A stretch of 64,000 bases of DNA from Prorocentrum cordatum (GCA_963575745.1 CAUYUJ010009557.1:257501-321500); one strand, 5' to 3'. Numbered from the stretch's first letter, positions 18,880 through 30,363 are shown. Program-made: numbers and translations. Notes: a model not told the origin generated them from the letters alone.

Positions 18880-19540
18880 CATGGCTACCACAAGCAAGAA
18901 TTTGGCCACATGTTGGCCTCTTGGGGGGGGCGCAGCGCTGATCGAGTACGCCGTCTTGTGCGTGTGGGTCCGCTGGGGAAGCCCCCGCCCCCGTGTCCTC
19001 ACCATGGCACATGAATCGGGGATGGACAGACCTCCCTTCAGTAAAACGTGGTCTAGTGAAAACGACCTGAGGCCCAAGCCTGGCGGGCGCAAGCCTGGAA
19101 AATAACGGCCGCGGCGCCCTCTCGAGAACGGGAAACGGACAATTCACTAATCGACGTGTCACTGCTGGGGGTTTCTGTCCACCCCCGAGTGGAGGAACCT
19201 TCCGCCTGCACGCGCCGGGTCCGCAGGGGCAGCCCCCGACCCCGCTCGGATCTCTCCGTCGTGCACACGCTTGCCGTCGCTCGGACGTCCATTTCCCGTG
19301 CATTTGTCGGTTTCGTGCGTGTTTTTTTTTCCTCGATGGTCCAGGATGGTCCTCGATGAATCTCGCCGAAAAAAATACACACGTCCGAGCGACGCCAAGC
19401 ACGTGGGTCCGCGGGGAAGGCCCTCGTGGGAGCCCGCAGGCCGACCTGGTGCCATGCCCACACGGCGCGCGCCAACATCTGGCAAGAAACACATGTGCAG
19501 AACGTGAGGAGGATGAGGACGTCGGCATGAAGCCATCGCT
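18880..19540. repeat. Dispersed repeat family E, copy 2
   Basis: Shares with copy 1 the GTGAAAACG...GGCCGCGGCGCCCTCTCG block (19056-19140) and, in 19275-19400, TTTCGTGCGTG, GATGGTCCAGG and CGTCCGAGCGACGCC. The short inverted motif ACGTCCGAGCGACG / CGTCGCTCGGACGT makes its middle palindromic. Confidence 0.75.
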
Positions 19541-20430
19541 GTTTTTTTTTTACACTGGCGCCTTATGGATGCTACTCTCCTCCCTCCCCTGGCTCTGGAC
19601 GTCCAGAAGATGTTCGACCCTCTCCGCGTATTGCTCTCTTTTTATACGCAAGCGCTCAAACATTGGTCTGTGCTATATCGGTTTGCCATCCAATCGTTTC
19701 TGGCTCTTCAACATGGTGCTGCCGCTGCAGCGTGGGCCTCACTTTCGAATCGGCGGTGTGCCCCCGTCGCTCAGAATGGCACTCTCGCCCCAGCACGGGC
19801 CACTTTTGTGGATCCTCCTCCTCCCTCATTGTTGTCGCCCCACTGCTTTCCTCTCCTCCGCCCCTGGTTCTCCTTCTCGTCCCGCTCCTTCAACTCCAGC
19901 TCCTGCTGCAACTGTTCGTCCTGGTCCTCCTCCTTCATCCTTCTTCTCCTCCTGCACATCCGCCACCCCCTGCTCCTCCAATGTCTGCAACTCCTTTTCT
20001 CCGATTGCGCAAGACACGATGAGATCCTTCTTGAACTTCCGTCCAGGGATAAACACAACACAGCGCCATGGGAAGGAATGCGGCGGGAGGGGTAGGATGT
20101 CAGATATGGCGCGAGCGCACCTAGCTTGACTTACAATATCCCTCTCATCCCGGCCGCATGGCGAAACTGCAGTCTTGTGCGCTGACATCTGTATATTACA
20201 CCAGAGAAAAACCCCAAATCATTGGATGGTTCCCAGACATGATCGCGTCATAACAGAAATCAGGACGGCGGATCTTCGGCCGTTATCGGCCTCGTGGGGT
20301 CCTCGCCGGGCCCTGGGACCGTCCAAAAACGACTCAGGGGCAAAGGTCGGGTCTTCCAGGGACGCCGTCCTGAAAATTAACTGGCGAAGGACCCAACCAT
20401 GTGCAGTTGTGAATATCGCATTGCGGGTGC
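19541..20430. other. Interval without recognisable genes
   Basis: 19770-20000 is TCC/TCCT-rich. 20375-20425 carries the tag CTGGCGAAGGACCCAACCAT followed by ATATCGCATTGCG, which reappears inverted next to the array at 32.6-34.6 kb. Confidence 0.6.
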
Positions 20431-21812
20431 CGCTTTCGGTGGAGCTCCCTGTGGGGCCACGAAACGCTGTGCTGGGTGGGGGTGACGCATGCGGGCGGCA
20501 CCACTGGGGCCTTCGGTGGAGGTCCCTGTGGGGCCACGAAACGCTGTACTGGGCGGGGGTGACGCATGCGGGCGGCACCACTGGGGCCGTCGGTGGAGCT
20601 CCCTGTGGGGCCACGAAACGCTGTGCTGGGTGGGGGTGGCGCATGCGGGCGGCACCACTGGGGCCTTCGGTGGAGCTCCCTGTGGGGCCACGAAATGCTG
20701 TGCTGGGGTGGGGGTGACGCATGCGGGCGGCACCACTGGGGCCTTCGGTGGAGGTCCCTGTGGGGCCACGAAACGCTGTGTTTGGTGGAGGTGCCGAAAT
20801 GGGTGTGCGGGACGCATGCGAGCGGTGGCACTGGGGCCTTCGGTGGAGCTCCCTATGGGGCCACGAAACGTGTGAGGGGTGTGCCGGAATGGGTGTGGCT
20901 GACGCATGCGGGCTGGGGCCACGAAACGTGTGAGGGGTGTGCCGAATTGGATGTGGCTGACGCATGCGGGCGGCGGCACTGCGGCCTTCGGTGGAGCTCC
21001 CTATGGGGCCACGAAAGCGTGTGAGGGGTGTGCCGAATTGGGTGTGGCTGACGCATGCGGGCGGCAGCACTGGGGCCTTCGGTGGAGCTCCCTATGGGGC
21101 CACGAAACGTGTGAGGGGTGTGCCGAAATGGGTGTGGCTGACGCATGCGGGCGGCGGCACTGGGGCCTTCGGTGGAGCTCCCTATGGGGCCACGAAACGT
21201 GTGAGGGGTGTGCCGCTGGGTGTGGCTGACGCATGCGGGCGGCGGCACTGGGGCCTTCGGTGGAGCTCCCTATGGGGCCACGAAACGTGTGAGGGGTGTG
21301 CCGAATTGGGTGTGGCTGACGCATGCGGGCGGCGGCACTGGGGCCTTCGGTGGAGCTCCCTATGGGGCCACGAAACGTGTGAGGGGTGTGCCGAACTGGG
21401 TGTGGCTGACGCATGCGGGCGGCAGCACTGGGGCCTTCGGTGGAGCTCCCTATGGGGCCACGAAAGCGTGTGAGGGGTGTGCCGAATTGGGTGTGGCTGA
21501 CGCATGCGGGCGGCGGCGGCGACTGGGGCACTTGCCAGAGCTCCCTATGGGGCCACGAAACGTGTGACGAAACGATTGGGGGGTGGAGCTCCCTATGGGG
21601 CCACGAAACGTGTGAGGGGTGTGCCGAATTGGGTGTGGCTGACGCATGCGGGCGGCAGCACTGGGGCCTTCGGTGGAGCTCCCTATGGGGCCACGAAACG
21701 TGTGAGGGGTGTGCCGAATTGGGTGTGGCTGACGCATGCGGGCGGCAGCACTGGGGCCTTCGGTGGAGCTCCCTATGGGGCCACGAAACGTGTGAGAGGT
21801 GTGACGATGATG
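20431..21812. repeat. Minisatellite array J (forward)
   Basis: About 17 units. The first half has 77-base units with GGTGGAGCTCCCTGTGGGGC, CACGAAACGCTG and TGACGCATGCGGGCGGCA. The second half has ~91-base units with an extra GTGTGAGGGGTGTGCCGAAT. Because the units are not multiples of three the array is open in several frames on both strands; those frames are not proteins. Confidence 0.95.
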
Positions 21813-21842
21813 GTGATGATGACGATGATGGTGGGTGATGAC

Positions 21843-21889
<47 letters not shown>

Positions 21890-21890
21890 C

Positions 21891-21922
<32 letters not shown>

Positions 21923-21960
21923 CGATGATGATGATGACGATGATGATGATGATGCTGATG
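21813..21960. repeat. (GAT)n microsatellite
   Basis: GATGAT run with GAC variants, joined directly to the end of array J. Confidence 0.95.
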
Positions 21961-22010
21961 GGAGGAGGGAGGAGGGGAAAGAGGAGGAGAGGAGAGGAAC
22001 GCGGGGCACC

Positions 22011-22056
22011 GTCTCTTCAAAACGAGGACCCAACACCACAGGATGGTTGGGAAAAA
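22011..22056. repeat. Tag F, copy F2
   Basis: CTTCAAAACGAGGACCCAAC with ACCACAGGATGGTTGGGAA. This short conserved tag also occurs at 6567-6616, 28618-28663 and 33127-33172. Confidence 0.85.
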
Positions 22057-22059
22057 TCA

Positions 22060-23300
22060 TGACGTCGCATGTCTGGGTTTTCGCTGAGGAGATCCACCGG
22101 AAACCCGGGAGCCCCGGAACCCAGAACCCAGCACCGAAATCGGCCCGGAACCAATCACCGGGAACCCGAACCCGGAACCGGGAACCGGGGAACCCCGCCT
22201 GCCACCAAAATCGGCGGGGAACTTTCGCCAAATTTTTCAATTCACGCGAGGACCCTTTCAGTGCAAGCACTGATTGGCGAATATTGACACATATATATAT
22301 ATATATAAATACACATGAAAATATGCATGACTATGTACATCTAGATACATATTTCTATACGACCACCCTTCGGTTGATGAGGTTGTGGGGGAAAGAACGA
22401 ACTGAGGACACTTGCGATGATTGGAATGGTGGCGATGCTGGTGATGCGCTCACGAGTTGGCGACGATGCGAGACGACGATGCCGACGACGATGCGTGATG
22501 GCAACGGGACGCCGACAGGACACCCATGGCGGGAGACCGACCGAACACCGACGGGACACCGACGGGACACCGACGGGGCACTCACGGAACACCGACGAGG
22601 CACCGACGGGACACCGACGGGAAACCACGGTGGGACACCCCGGTCTATTACTGCCCGCACACCACGGCGGGACATCTCCGGCCACGCAGGCCCACCGGAG
22701 GGGCTGTCTTTTTTCTTGCCCCAGCCACAGCGGAGTCATTCCTCTCGCTCACCCACGCAGCTTCGCCACGCCCGCACGCAGTCGGCTACGCACAAGAGTG
22801 ACCCTAGGTCAGAGTGACCTTTGGTGCGCGGCTCTTTGGGGGCCACGGGGGCACCAAACACAAGCGCGCAAGACGCTACTATCGCATCGCGTTCAGCGAT
22901 CGGGGGACCCCAATGGGCCCGAACTACAGGTCACTCCGGCGAAGGGTCACTCATACGCCTAGTCGACGCACGCACGAACCCAGAACAGAAACCGACTTCC
23001 TGGTGGGGGGGGCTCTCCGTTCCACTTCGATCTCACCCCCCAAACTCCAATGATACCCAGCGTGGACCCCAAACAGTGTGTTCTAGCAAGCTAGGTGGTA
23101 CTAGTAGGAGACACAATGCTCATCTATGTGATGTAAGATACGTGGTAAAAAATTCGCCGGCCCAACGGGCCAGGGCGTGCTAAGATCTCCGGTAACTGGT
23201 TAACAGTATTAACAGTATTTCTAGTTCGCGCGCGCGGGGCGGCCCCTGGGGGTCCCCCGGCGAAAAGTACCCCGACCAACGCCCGGTCGCCGCCCGACCA
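22060..23300. other. Interval with short repeats, no gene recognised
   Basis: GGAACCCGG-type repeats (22090-22200), a (TA)n run (22288-22306), and a 12-base CACCGACGGGA array (22545-22630). Nothing coding was supported in 22640-23300. Confidence 0.6.
22545..22632. repeat. CACCGACGGGA 12-base tandem repeat
   Basis: About seven copies of a 12-base unit with single-base variants. Confidence 0.85.
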
Positions 23301-23334
23301 AGTCTACTCAGAGATGGTTTTCCTTCTGGGTGCG

Positions 23335-23990
23335 GCCTCTCAGGCTCCCCAGAGCGCGCTCAGAGTGCCCCAAGAGGCCCCCAAGACTGCCCAAGAGGCC
23401 CCCGAGACGCCCAAAGAGCGCTCGAAGACGCCGAAGATGACCCCAAGACGGCCCAAAAGGCCCCCAAGACAGCCCAAGAGGCCTCCAAGACGCCCCAAGA
23501 GCCTTCCAAGAGGCCTCCGAAGAGAGCCCCAAGAGGCCAAAATCGTTGATTTTCATTGGTTTTTTCTATGTTTTTTGTGTTCTGGCTTTTTCGGCTTCCG
23601 GACGCTCCAAGACGGCCCAAGAGGCCCCCAAGACCGCTCCAAGACGGCCCACGAAGCTCCCAAGACGGCGCCGAAACGACCCAAGAGAGCCCTCAAGACG
23701 GCCCAAGTGCCGCCCAAGACGGACCAAGAGGCCCCAAGACGGGCCCAAGAGGGACTCAGGAGGGATACCGAGAACTCAAAAATGGAGCCCTCCGTCCCAG
23801 AAGGCGCCCAGGAGGTCCCAAAGAGGCCCCAAGAGGCCTCCAAGAGGCCCCAAGATGTCGCCAAGAGGCCCCAGGAGACTCCCAGGAGGCCCAAAAGAAG
23901 CCCCAGAAGGCTTCAAACATGTCTCCCAGGCGCCCCCGAACGGCCTCTCAACAGACCCCAAGAGGCCCCCCAAAGAAGCATCTTGACGAC
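23335..23990. repeat. CCCAAGAGGCC-type repeat, copy R2
   Basis: Like R1: imperfect CCCAAGAGGCCCCCAAGA units flank a block with CTTTTTCGGCTTCCGGACGC at about 23587. The long Pro/Arg/Lys frames over it are repeat translation. Confidence 0.88.
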
Positions 23991-24169
23991 GACTCTATTT
24001 CGCCCCATCGAGAGACGACCCCCAGGGAACTGCTTCACCATCAAAACTCCCCACGCAACGCGTCCGAACGACACCCGCCCCCAAGAGCGCAACATGGGCA
24101 ACGAACACACAGACAAAAACCAACGATGCCATATCACGGGCCGGCGGAATGAGCGAAGCGATTCAATTA

Positions 24170-24780
24170 ATATGGTGCCCCATGTGTGGTGCGAGAAACG
24201 GAGTGTTAGCTATGCAGTGCAATGTATGTGGTGCAATCGGTGTGGTGCGATGTATGTGGCCTACGTAAGCTATGTTGCGCAATGTCAGTGGTGCAATCCA
24301 TGCGGTACAATCCATGTGGTGAGAGTATAGTGGTGTAGTCTATGCAGAGCAGTGTATGTGGAGTGAGCAAAGTGGGGCAATCTACGTGGTGTGCACTTCG
24401 AGGTGCAACCTATGTGATGCATTCCATCTATGTGGACGTTATGTGATGCAGAACTGGTGGTGTGAGCTACATGGTGTAACATATGTGGCGTACTGTATGT
24501 GGTGCTTCTATGCGTCGCAATGCAAGGCAATACTATGAACTGCAAAGCAAGGCAACACAATGCAAATCAAGGCAACGTAATCCACATCACTAGAATGCAA
24601 TGCGAAGCAAATCAATGCAAAACAATGCGAAGCCATGCAAAGCAGTACAAACCAAAGCAACGCAGGGTAAAGCACTGCAAAGCAGCGAACTGCACAGCAG
24701 CGCAGAGCAATCCGATTCCACGCAAAGCGATGAGAAGGAGTGCAAAGCACTGCAGTGCGATGCAAGCACAGGTAAAGGAA
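24170..24780. repeat. TATGTGGTGCAATC and GCAAAGCAATG short repeats
   Basis: 24175-24510 is made of about 20 imperfect 14-18 base units (TATGTGGTGCAATCxATG). From 24515 the sequence changes to 10-11 base GCAATGCAAAGCA units up to 24775. Confidence 0.85.
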
Positions 24781-24790
24781 TGAGACGTGC

Positions 24791-24908
24791 TGGGCCTGTT
24801 TTCCACCACCTTCACCAGAAGTTGGAGGGGGAGGAGGTCCTCCTCCTCCTCCTTCTCCTCCTCCTTCCCCACTCCAACTTCTGGTGGTGGTGTTGGAACA
24901 CAAGCACA
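24791..24908. repeat. Palindromic element family Z, copy Z4
   Basis: GGGCCTGTTTTCCACCACCT with AGAAGTTGGAGGGGGAGG at the left; CCCACTCCAACTTCTGGTGG with TGTTGGAACACAAGC at the right. Confidence 0.92.
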
Positions 24909-24959
24909 TCACGACGCAACGCAAAGCCATGCACAGTGTGCGCTGCGCGCACAATCAGC

Positions 24960-25110
24960 AGCGTGCCCAACACGGTGCGGCGACGATGCGGCGACGGCGG
25001 CCACGCAGCCGCCAGGCCGCCGCGCAGGCACCGACGACGGGAGGCGGCGAGGCCACGACGGGGCAGCGACGGCGGCAACATAGCCGCCAGGCCGCCGCGC
25101 AGGCCCAGGC
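24960..25110. repeat. Short duplication of a GCCGCCAGGCCGCCGCGCAGGC segment
   Basis: CAGCCGCCAGGCCGCCGCGC at about 25007 recurs at about 25082 (AGCCGCCAGGCCGCCGCGCA), with ACGACGG units between. Confidence 0.7.
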
Positions 25111-25339
25111 CCTTAGAGAGCAGATGAGGACACCTCTGAATGCATGCACGGTTTGGGGAACGAACGTGCCTACTGATTTACAGGTATAGTTATAACATCG
25201 AGCGGTGGGGGAGAAAGAGGCGAGATTGGCAGCGAGGGACAGCACAAGGCACAGCGAAGGACACCTGGTGCCGGGTGCTTCGCAGGGGACCGATCGCGCA
25301 TCCGAGGCGAGCAAACCTCCGAGAGCCGAGCAGACCCTC

Positions 25340-25580
25340 CGAGACCTGCCGACCCTTGGGGCTTCGGCCGCCGTCGTCGGCAGCGGCGGCCGCGCGCCGC
25401 CGCCGCGGGTGCCGCGGCCGCGGGGGCGGCGGCCTCCACTGGCGGCTCCGCGCCCACTGGGGCCTCCGCGCCGTGCCCGCGGGGGCGGCGGCGCGCTCCA
25501 GCGGCGGCGGCGGCGGCGGGCGGCAGCAGGCCAACGCCGCCGCCGTGCACGACGCTGCCGCGGCAGTGGTCGCGATATTT
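25340..25580 (+). CDS. Weak candidate exon, unidentified
   Basis: A plus frame with strongly GC-ending codons ends in RQQANAAAVHDAAAAVVA. Other frames on both strands are also open because of the extreme GC content. No motif or clear splice pair. Confidence 0.18.
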
Positions 25581-25860
25581 GGCCGACGCCGGCGCCGCCG
25601 TGGTAGATCTGGTCCTCGTGGTGGACGTCGTCGTGTTCGAGGGGGAGCGGGAGAGGAGCCTGTTGGGGGGGGAGAACACGGGCGACGCCGGCGCCGCCGT
25701 GGTAGATCTCGTCGTGGTGGTGGTGGACGTCGTCGTGTTCGAGGGGTGAGCGGGAGAGGAGCCTGTGGGGGGGGGGGGAGAACACGGGGCGGCGCCGCGG
25801 CCAGGAGCGGCAGTACGATCGCGATCCTCGTCGTCGTCGTCGCCTTCGAGGGCGGAGGGT
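25575..25860. repeat. Tandem repeat of ~110-base unit
   Basis: GACGCCGGCGCCGCCGTGGT with AGATCT, GTGGACGTCGTCGTGTTCGA and GGGAGAGGAGCCTGTTGG is present twice (25585-25680 and 25682-25780) and a third, diverged time up to 25860. One plus frame gives repeated VVDLVxVVDVVVFEG, which is probably repeat translation. Confidence 0.7.
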
Positions 25861-26590
25861 CGGACGACAAGGGGGACCGCCAAGGGGCTGGCCGGTCTTC
25901 CCGACGCCGGAGGCGCCAAGGCATCGAGGAAGGCGCCCCGCGGCGGGAGCGAAACCAGCCGCGCGCGCAGAAGATCTCGCCGCCCCCCCGCTTTCCGGGT
26001 CGCCCCCCTTGTGGTCCGACCCGGATGAAGACCTCAAACATGGAGTCCGAGCAGGTGGGGTCCGACGATCGCGCCGCATCGCCGAGGCGCGCCGCATCGC
26101 CGATGCATCGGCAGCGGCGGGATGGAGCAAATTCGGGGATCTCCTTACCCCGCAATGCAAGAACAAAAACTGAAACGCAGGGCTTCGCTAACCCGGATCA
26201 GCCAGAGGGGGTCTTTGCAGGATCCTGCAGGATCCGGTGCCCTGGCTGACCACCACTTGCATGACCCCCGCCTCTTAAGCTCCGAGACATGCATCGGCGA
26301 CCAACCTACTCCAGCCCCGCCCAAGCGGACCGGAACGAGGGAGGGCTGAGGTTGGGAGTGGGGGCAAGAGACCTGGGCAAGATTATCTGAAGGGGACACG
26401 CAAAAGATTACCCTGCGACGTACCCAACCCACGTGCATCAAGTGGCAAGAGGAGTAGGCCAACATTAGCAGGAACAACGATAATGTAGGCGATGTGAATT
26501 GCTGTGCAAACTACATGGGATGCGCACGCATTGCACGGCTCACAGGACGACGATCGAAAGAACGAGGATTGAAGCCCCAGGCTCGCGTAT
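25861..26590. other. Interval without recognisable genes
   Basis: 26075-26110 has a GCCGCATCGCCGA duplication. 26213-26240 repeats GGATCCTGCA. Nothing coding supported. Confidence 0.5.
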
Positions 26591-28500
26591 GACGTCACTC
26601 CGCTGGGCCACCCAGCAGCCCTCGAAAGTGGTGACAATTTCGCAGATCGCAGCCCCCCAAGGATGGCGAGGTCTAATCTGAATCCGAATATGTCCCCACT
26701 CCGCTGGGCCCTCCAGCAGCCCTCGAAAGTGGCGACAGTTTCGCAGATCGCAGCCCTTCGGGGATGGCGAAGTCGAGCCTGAGTCTGCGTAGGACCCACT
26801 CCGCTGGCCCCCCAGCAGCCATCGAAAGTGGCGACGGTTTCGCAAATCGCAGTCCCCCAGGAATGGCGAGGTCGAATCTGAATATCCCACTCCGCTGCCC
26901 CCCCCAGCAGCCCTCGAAACTGACAACAATTTCGCAAATCGCAGCCCCCCCCAGCGATGGCGAGGTCTAATCTGAGTCCCCGTGGGGGCTCACTCCGCGG
27001 GTCACCCCAGCAGCCCTCAGAAGTGGCGACAATTTCGCAGATCGCAGCCCCCCAGAGATGGCGAGGTCTAATCTGAGTCCCCGTGGGGCCTCACTCCGCT
27101 GGGCCCCCCAGCAGCCCTCGAAAGTGGCGACGGTTTAACATCGCAGATCGCAGCCCCCCAGGGATGGCGAGATCTAATCTGAGTCCCCGTGGTGCCTCAC
27201 TCCGCTGGGCCCCCCAGCAGCCCTCGAAAGTGGCGACAGTTTCACAGATCGCAGCCACCCCCTAGGGATGGCGAGGTCTAATCGGAGTCCCAGTCCCCGT
27301 GGTGCCTCACTCCGCTGGACCCACCAGCAGCCCTCGAAAGTGGCCACAGTTTCACAGATCGCAGCCCCCACAGATGGCGAGGTCTAATCTGAGTCCCCGT
27401 GGTGCCTCACTCCGCTGGACCCACCAGGAGCCCTCGAAAGTGGCGACAATTTCACAGATCGCAGCCCCCCAGAGATGGCGAGGTCTAATCTGAGTCCGCG
27501 TGGTGCCTCACTCTGCTGGACCCACCAGCAGCCCTCGAAAGTGGTGACAGTTTCACAGATCGCAGCCACCCCCAGAGATGACGAGGTCTAATATGAGTCC
27601 CCGTGGTGCCTCTCTCCGCTGGACCCACCAGCAGCCCTCGAAAGTGGCGACAATTTCACAGATCGCAGCCCCCACAGATGGCGAGGTCTAATCTGAATCC
27701 CCGTGGTGCCTCACTCCGCTGGACCCACCAGCAGCCCTCGAAAGTGGCGACAGTTTCAGAGATCGCAGTCCCCCCAGGGATGGCGAGGTCTAGTCTGAAT
27801 CCCCGTGGTGCCTCACTCCGCTGGACCCACCAGCAGCCCTCGAAAGTGGCGACAGCTTCACAGATCGCAGCCCCCCACAGATGGCGAGGTCTAATCTGAA
27901 TCCCCGGGGTGCCTTACTCCGCTGGACCCACCAGCAGCCCTCGAAAGTGGCGACAGTTTCACAGATCGCAGCCCCCCCCCAGAGATGGCGAGGTCTAATC
28001 TGAATCCCCGTGGTGCCTCACTCCGCTGGGCCCCCCAGCAGCCCTCAAAAGTGGCGACAGTTTCACAGATCGCAGCCCCCGCCCCCAGGGATGGCGAGGT
28101 CTAGTCTGAATCCCCGTGGTGCCTCACTCCGCTGGACCCACCAGCAGCCCTCGAAAGTGGCGACAGCTTCACAGATCGCAGCCACCCCAGAGATGGCGAG
28201 GTCTAATCTGAATCCCCGTGGTGCCTCACTCCGCTGGACCCACCAGCAGCCCTCGAAAGTGGCGACAGTTTCACAGATCGCAGCCCCCCAGAGATGGCGA
28301 GGTCTAATCTGAATCCCCGTGGTGCCTCGCTCCGCTGGACCCACCAGCAGCCCTCGAAAGTGGCGACAGTTTCAGAGATCGCAGCCCCTCCCAGGGATGG
28401 CGAGGTCTAATCTGGGTCTGAGTATGACCCCACTCCGCTGGGCCCCCCAGCAGCCCTCGAAAGTGGCGACAGTTTCGCAGATCGCAGCCCCGCACAGGGA
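26591..28500. repeat. Minisatellite array K, ~104-base unit, about 19 copies
   Basis: Unit: CTCACTCCGCTGGACCCACC, AGCAGCCCTCGAAAGTGGCG, ACAGTTTCACAGATCGCAGC and GATGGCGAGGTCTAATCTGA. Copies are least diverged in the middle (27.2-28.4 kb) and more diverged at the left edge. Frames through it are repeat translation. Confidence 0.95.
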
Positions 28501-28617
28501 TGACCAGGCAGGAGGCAAGCTGACACGCGGCGACGAGCAAGGTGAGATGCAGGGGGGACGAGGAAAGGAGGAACGAGGCGGGAAGGAGGAGGAGAAGGAG
28601 GACCGCGACCGCACTGC

Positions 28618-28663
28618 TCTATTCAAAACGAGAACCCAACGCAGGAGGGTTGGGAAAAATAGA
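28618..28663. repeat. Tag F, copy F3
   Basis: ATTCAAAACGAGAACCCAAC with GCAGGAGGGTTGGGAAAA; it follows the end of array K. It is followed by ATAGACACAAATAACAGGAT, a segment seen again at 37545-37570 (TAGACACAAATAAAAGGATT). Confidence 0.82.
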
Positions 28664-29080
28664 CACAAATAACAGGATTCCATTTTTCCTCAGATTTTCA
28701 GGGGAACCGACGATGAATGGTCTCTGTGTTTTTCCCCCTCCTGATTTATCTTGGATCACTGGAAAAGTCTGGGATCCCCGAGGTGCCTGGAGGTCTCCGA
28801 GGATGAGAAAACGATCAGGCGCATCCAGAAACAACATCCCCCACAACACTCACACGCATACTCACACACACACACAACACACGACACACACACACACTCC
28901 TCGAGGATAATGTGCTGCAATGCATTTTGATTCTTGGAGGAAAGGTTCGGGCTTCCAGCGCACGCACCATCGAATCGACCAAATCGGTCGAAACGCATCT
29001 TCGAATTGACCAACGAGACCGTATTATCGACTGGATCGGTCGAGCCGCTGTAATGAAGTGCCCTCCGCATCGTGCCTCAC
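28664..29080. other. Interval without recognisable genes
   Basis: Contains an ACACAC run at 28850-28900 and nothing coding with support. Confidence 0.55.
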
Positions 29081-29085
29081 TTTAA

Positions 29086-29612
29086 TCATGCACTTCGGTA
29101 ACATCCCCATGCACCAAACATGGCACTTGTTGGGGTCGCCGCGTGGGAGACTTCCGATACAAGCCTAATGCTTGCGCTGCCACGGCGGGACGACTTGTAG
29201 TGTTCAAGCTCAGGAGGTTTGTGTCTGCACGCGCTGTGTTCGATAATTGCACTGCGCACGATTGCCTGATCACCATCGTCGTAATCGGCGTCGCGGTCAA
29301 CGCTCATAAACATCATGAGAGTCGTCACCACGAATAGCAACACCAACAACAACCCCGAACACATGCGCCTCCCTCCGGCACTCTCCGCAGAGCCTCGGGA
29401 GAAGCGTCGGCCTTGGCGTCCTTTTTTTTCTTCGCTTTCTCTTTGGCCGCCTGCGCAAAGACAAGCACATCAGTCAAAACACAGTCTTGCAAGCGAAGGC
29501 GTCTGCGCATGTCGTGCACCTCACCGAATATGACCTGGCGCACAAGACGCTGTGAACACATCTCGGCCCACGTATTCCATTCCAGCTTCACCTTCGAGAC
29601 ATCTGGCCCCAA
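29086..29612 (-). pseudogene. Unidentified protein-like ORFs, probably one broken gene
   Basis: The minus frame 29612-29325 reads like protein: VKLEWNTWAEMCSQRLVRQV, a helical charged segment and a lysine-rich AKEKAKKKKDAKADAS. The adjacent frame 29364-29086 starts with a hydrophobic stretch (GLLLVLLFVVTTLMMFMS) and continues with CRHKPPELEHYKSSRRG. The two are one frame apart, so this is a frameshift, an unseen intron or chance. Composition is less GC-rich than the exons of the two identified genes. No family recognised. Confidence 0.3.
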
Positions 29613-29639
29613 TAAGATTGAGCACGACGTAGGAGCAAT

Positions 29640-29994
29640 CGAGTAGCTATATCTTCAAGCGGCGATCTGGAACTGGTCCAGGACTCGGGCACTGCGTCGG
29701 TCAGCGCTAGATTTTTTTCTGGCGAGGACTGTCGGTTCGCTCTTCTACCGCTGAAAGGGGCACGGTCCTCTGAACGCTGGTTTCTGTTATCCCCCCGAAC
29801 CCGCCAAGATCAAGCGCGACCCGCTCTTGCGGCCGGACCTCTCAATCCGACATTTTCAAGAAATACCCCCCCAACAAAGAAAGAAAAAACAACACTTTCG
29901 AACCAAACCCTGCTGGATGTTCGGGCTAGTTCGGTCCGCGAGGGCCCTCGGACCCGAAGCGGGGAAACAGAACAGACTGCATTATTTCACGACA
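29640..29994. other. Interval without recognisable genes
   Basis: Nothing supported on either strand. Confidence 0.5.
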
Positions 29995-30140
29995 GCAAAA
30001 TAAGAGACGGAAGTCCTCAGAGACGGAGAAGGCCTCAGACACGGACGAGACCTCAGAGACGGAGGAGACCTCAAATACGGAGGACGCCTCAGAGACGGAG
30101 GAGACGGATGCGACCTCAGAGACAGAGAAGGCGTCCAACA
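29995..30140. repeat. CCTCAGAGACGGAGGAGA tandem repeat
   Basis: About eight copies of an 18-base unit with variants (AGAAGG, ACGAGA, AATACG). It reads Ser-Val-Ser-Glu-type repeats on the minus strand. Confidence 0.88.
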
Positions 30141-30162
30141 CGTCGTGAGCAAGCTCTGTAGC

Positions 30163-30363
30163 TCATATTCCGAGAATGTCCCGAACGAGAACTTCATTGG
30201 CGAAAAGAGAGGGCGACTTCACACCCAGCTCGTCCCTAAGCGCCAGCCATCCGAAAAATGGCCAGAAAAAATGAAGAATAAGAGAATGGCGTGCAAAGAT
30301 ACGCGATCGATTGCACGGTTGCCTATAGCTCCGCCGTGGCAAAAGTGACCGCGCCACCATCAC
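30163..30363 (-). other. Short protein-like frame, unidentified
   Basis: Minus-strand frame with FFWPFFGWLALRDELGVKSP and LFANEVLVRDILGI before a stop. No splice or family evidence. Confidence 0.15.

Noticed and set aside
20219-22020. Frames of 280-440 codons rich in RGPIGSSTEGP / GAPYGATK
   Set aside because: Translation of minisatellite array J on both strands; unit lengths are not multiples of three and frames drift.
25140-26249. 370-400 codon frames on both strands
   Set aside because: Both strands are open because of extreme GC content and GCC/GGC repeats; no domain seen.
20431-28500. Possible CRISPR arrays
   Set aside because: Arrays J and K are continuous tandem repeats without unique spacers, and no cas genes exist; the DNA is eukaryotic.
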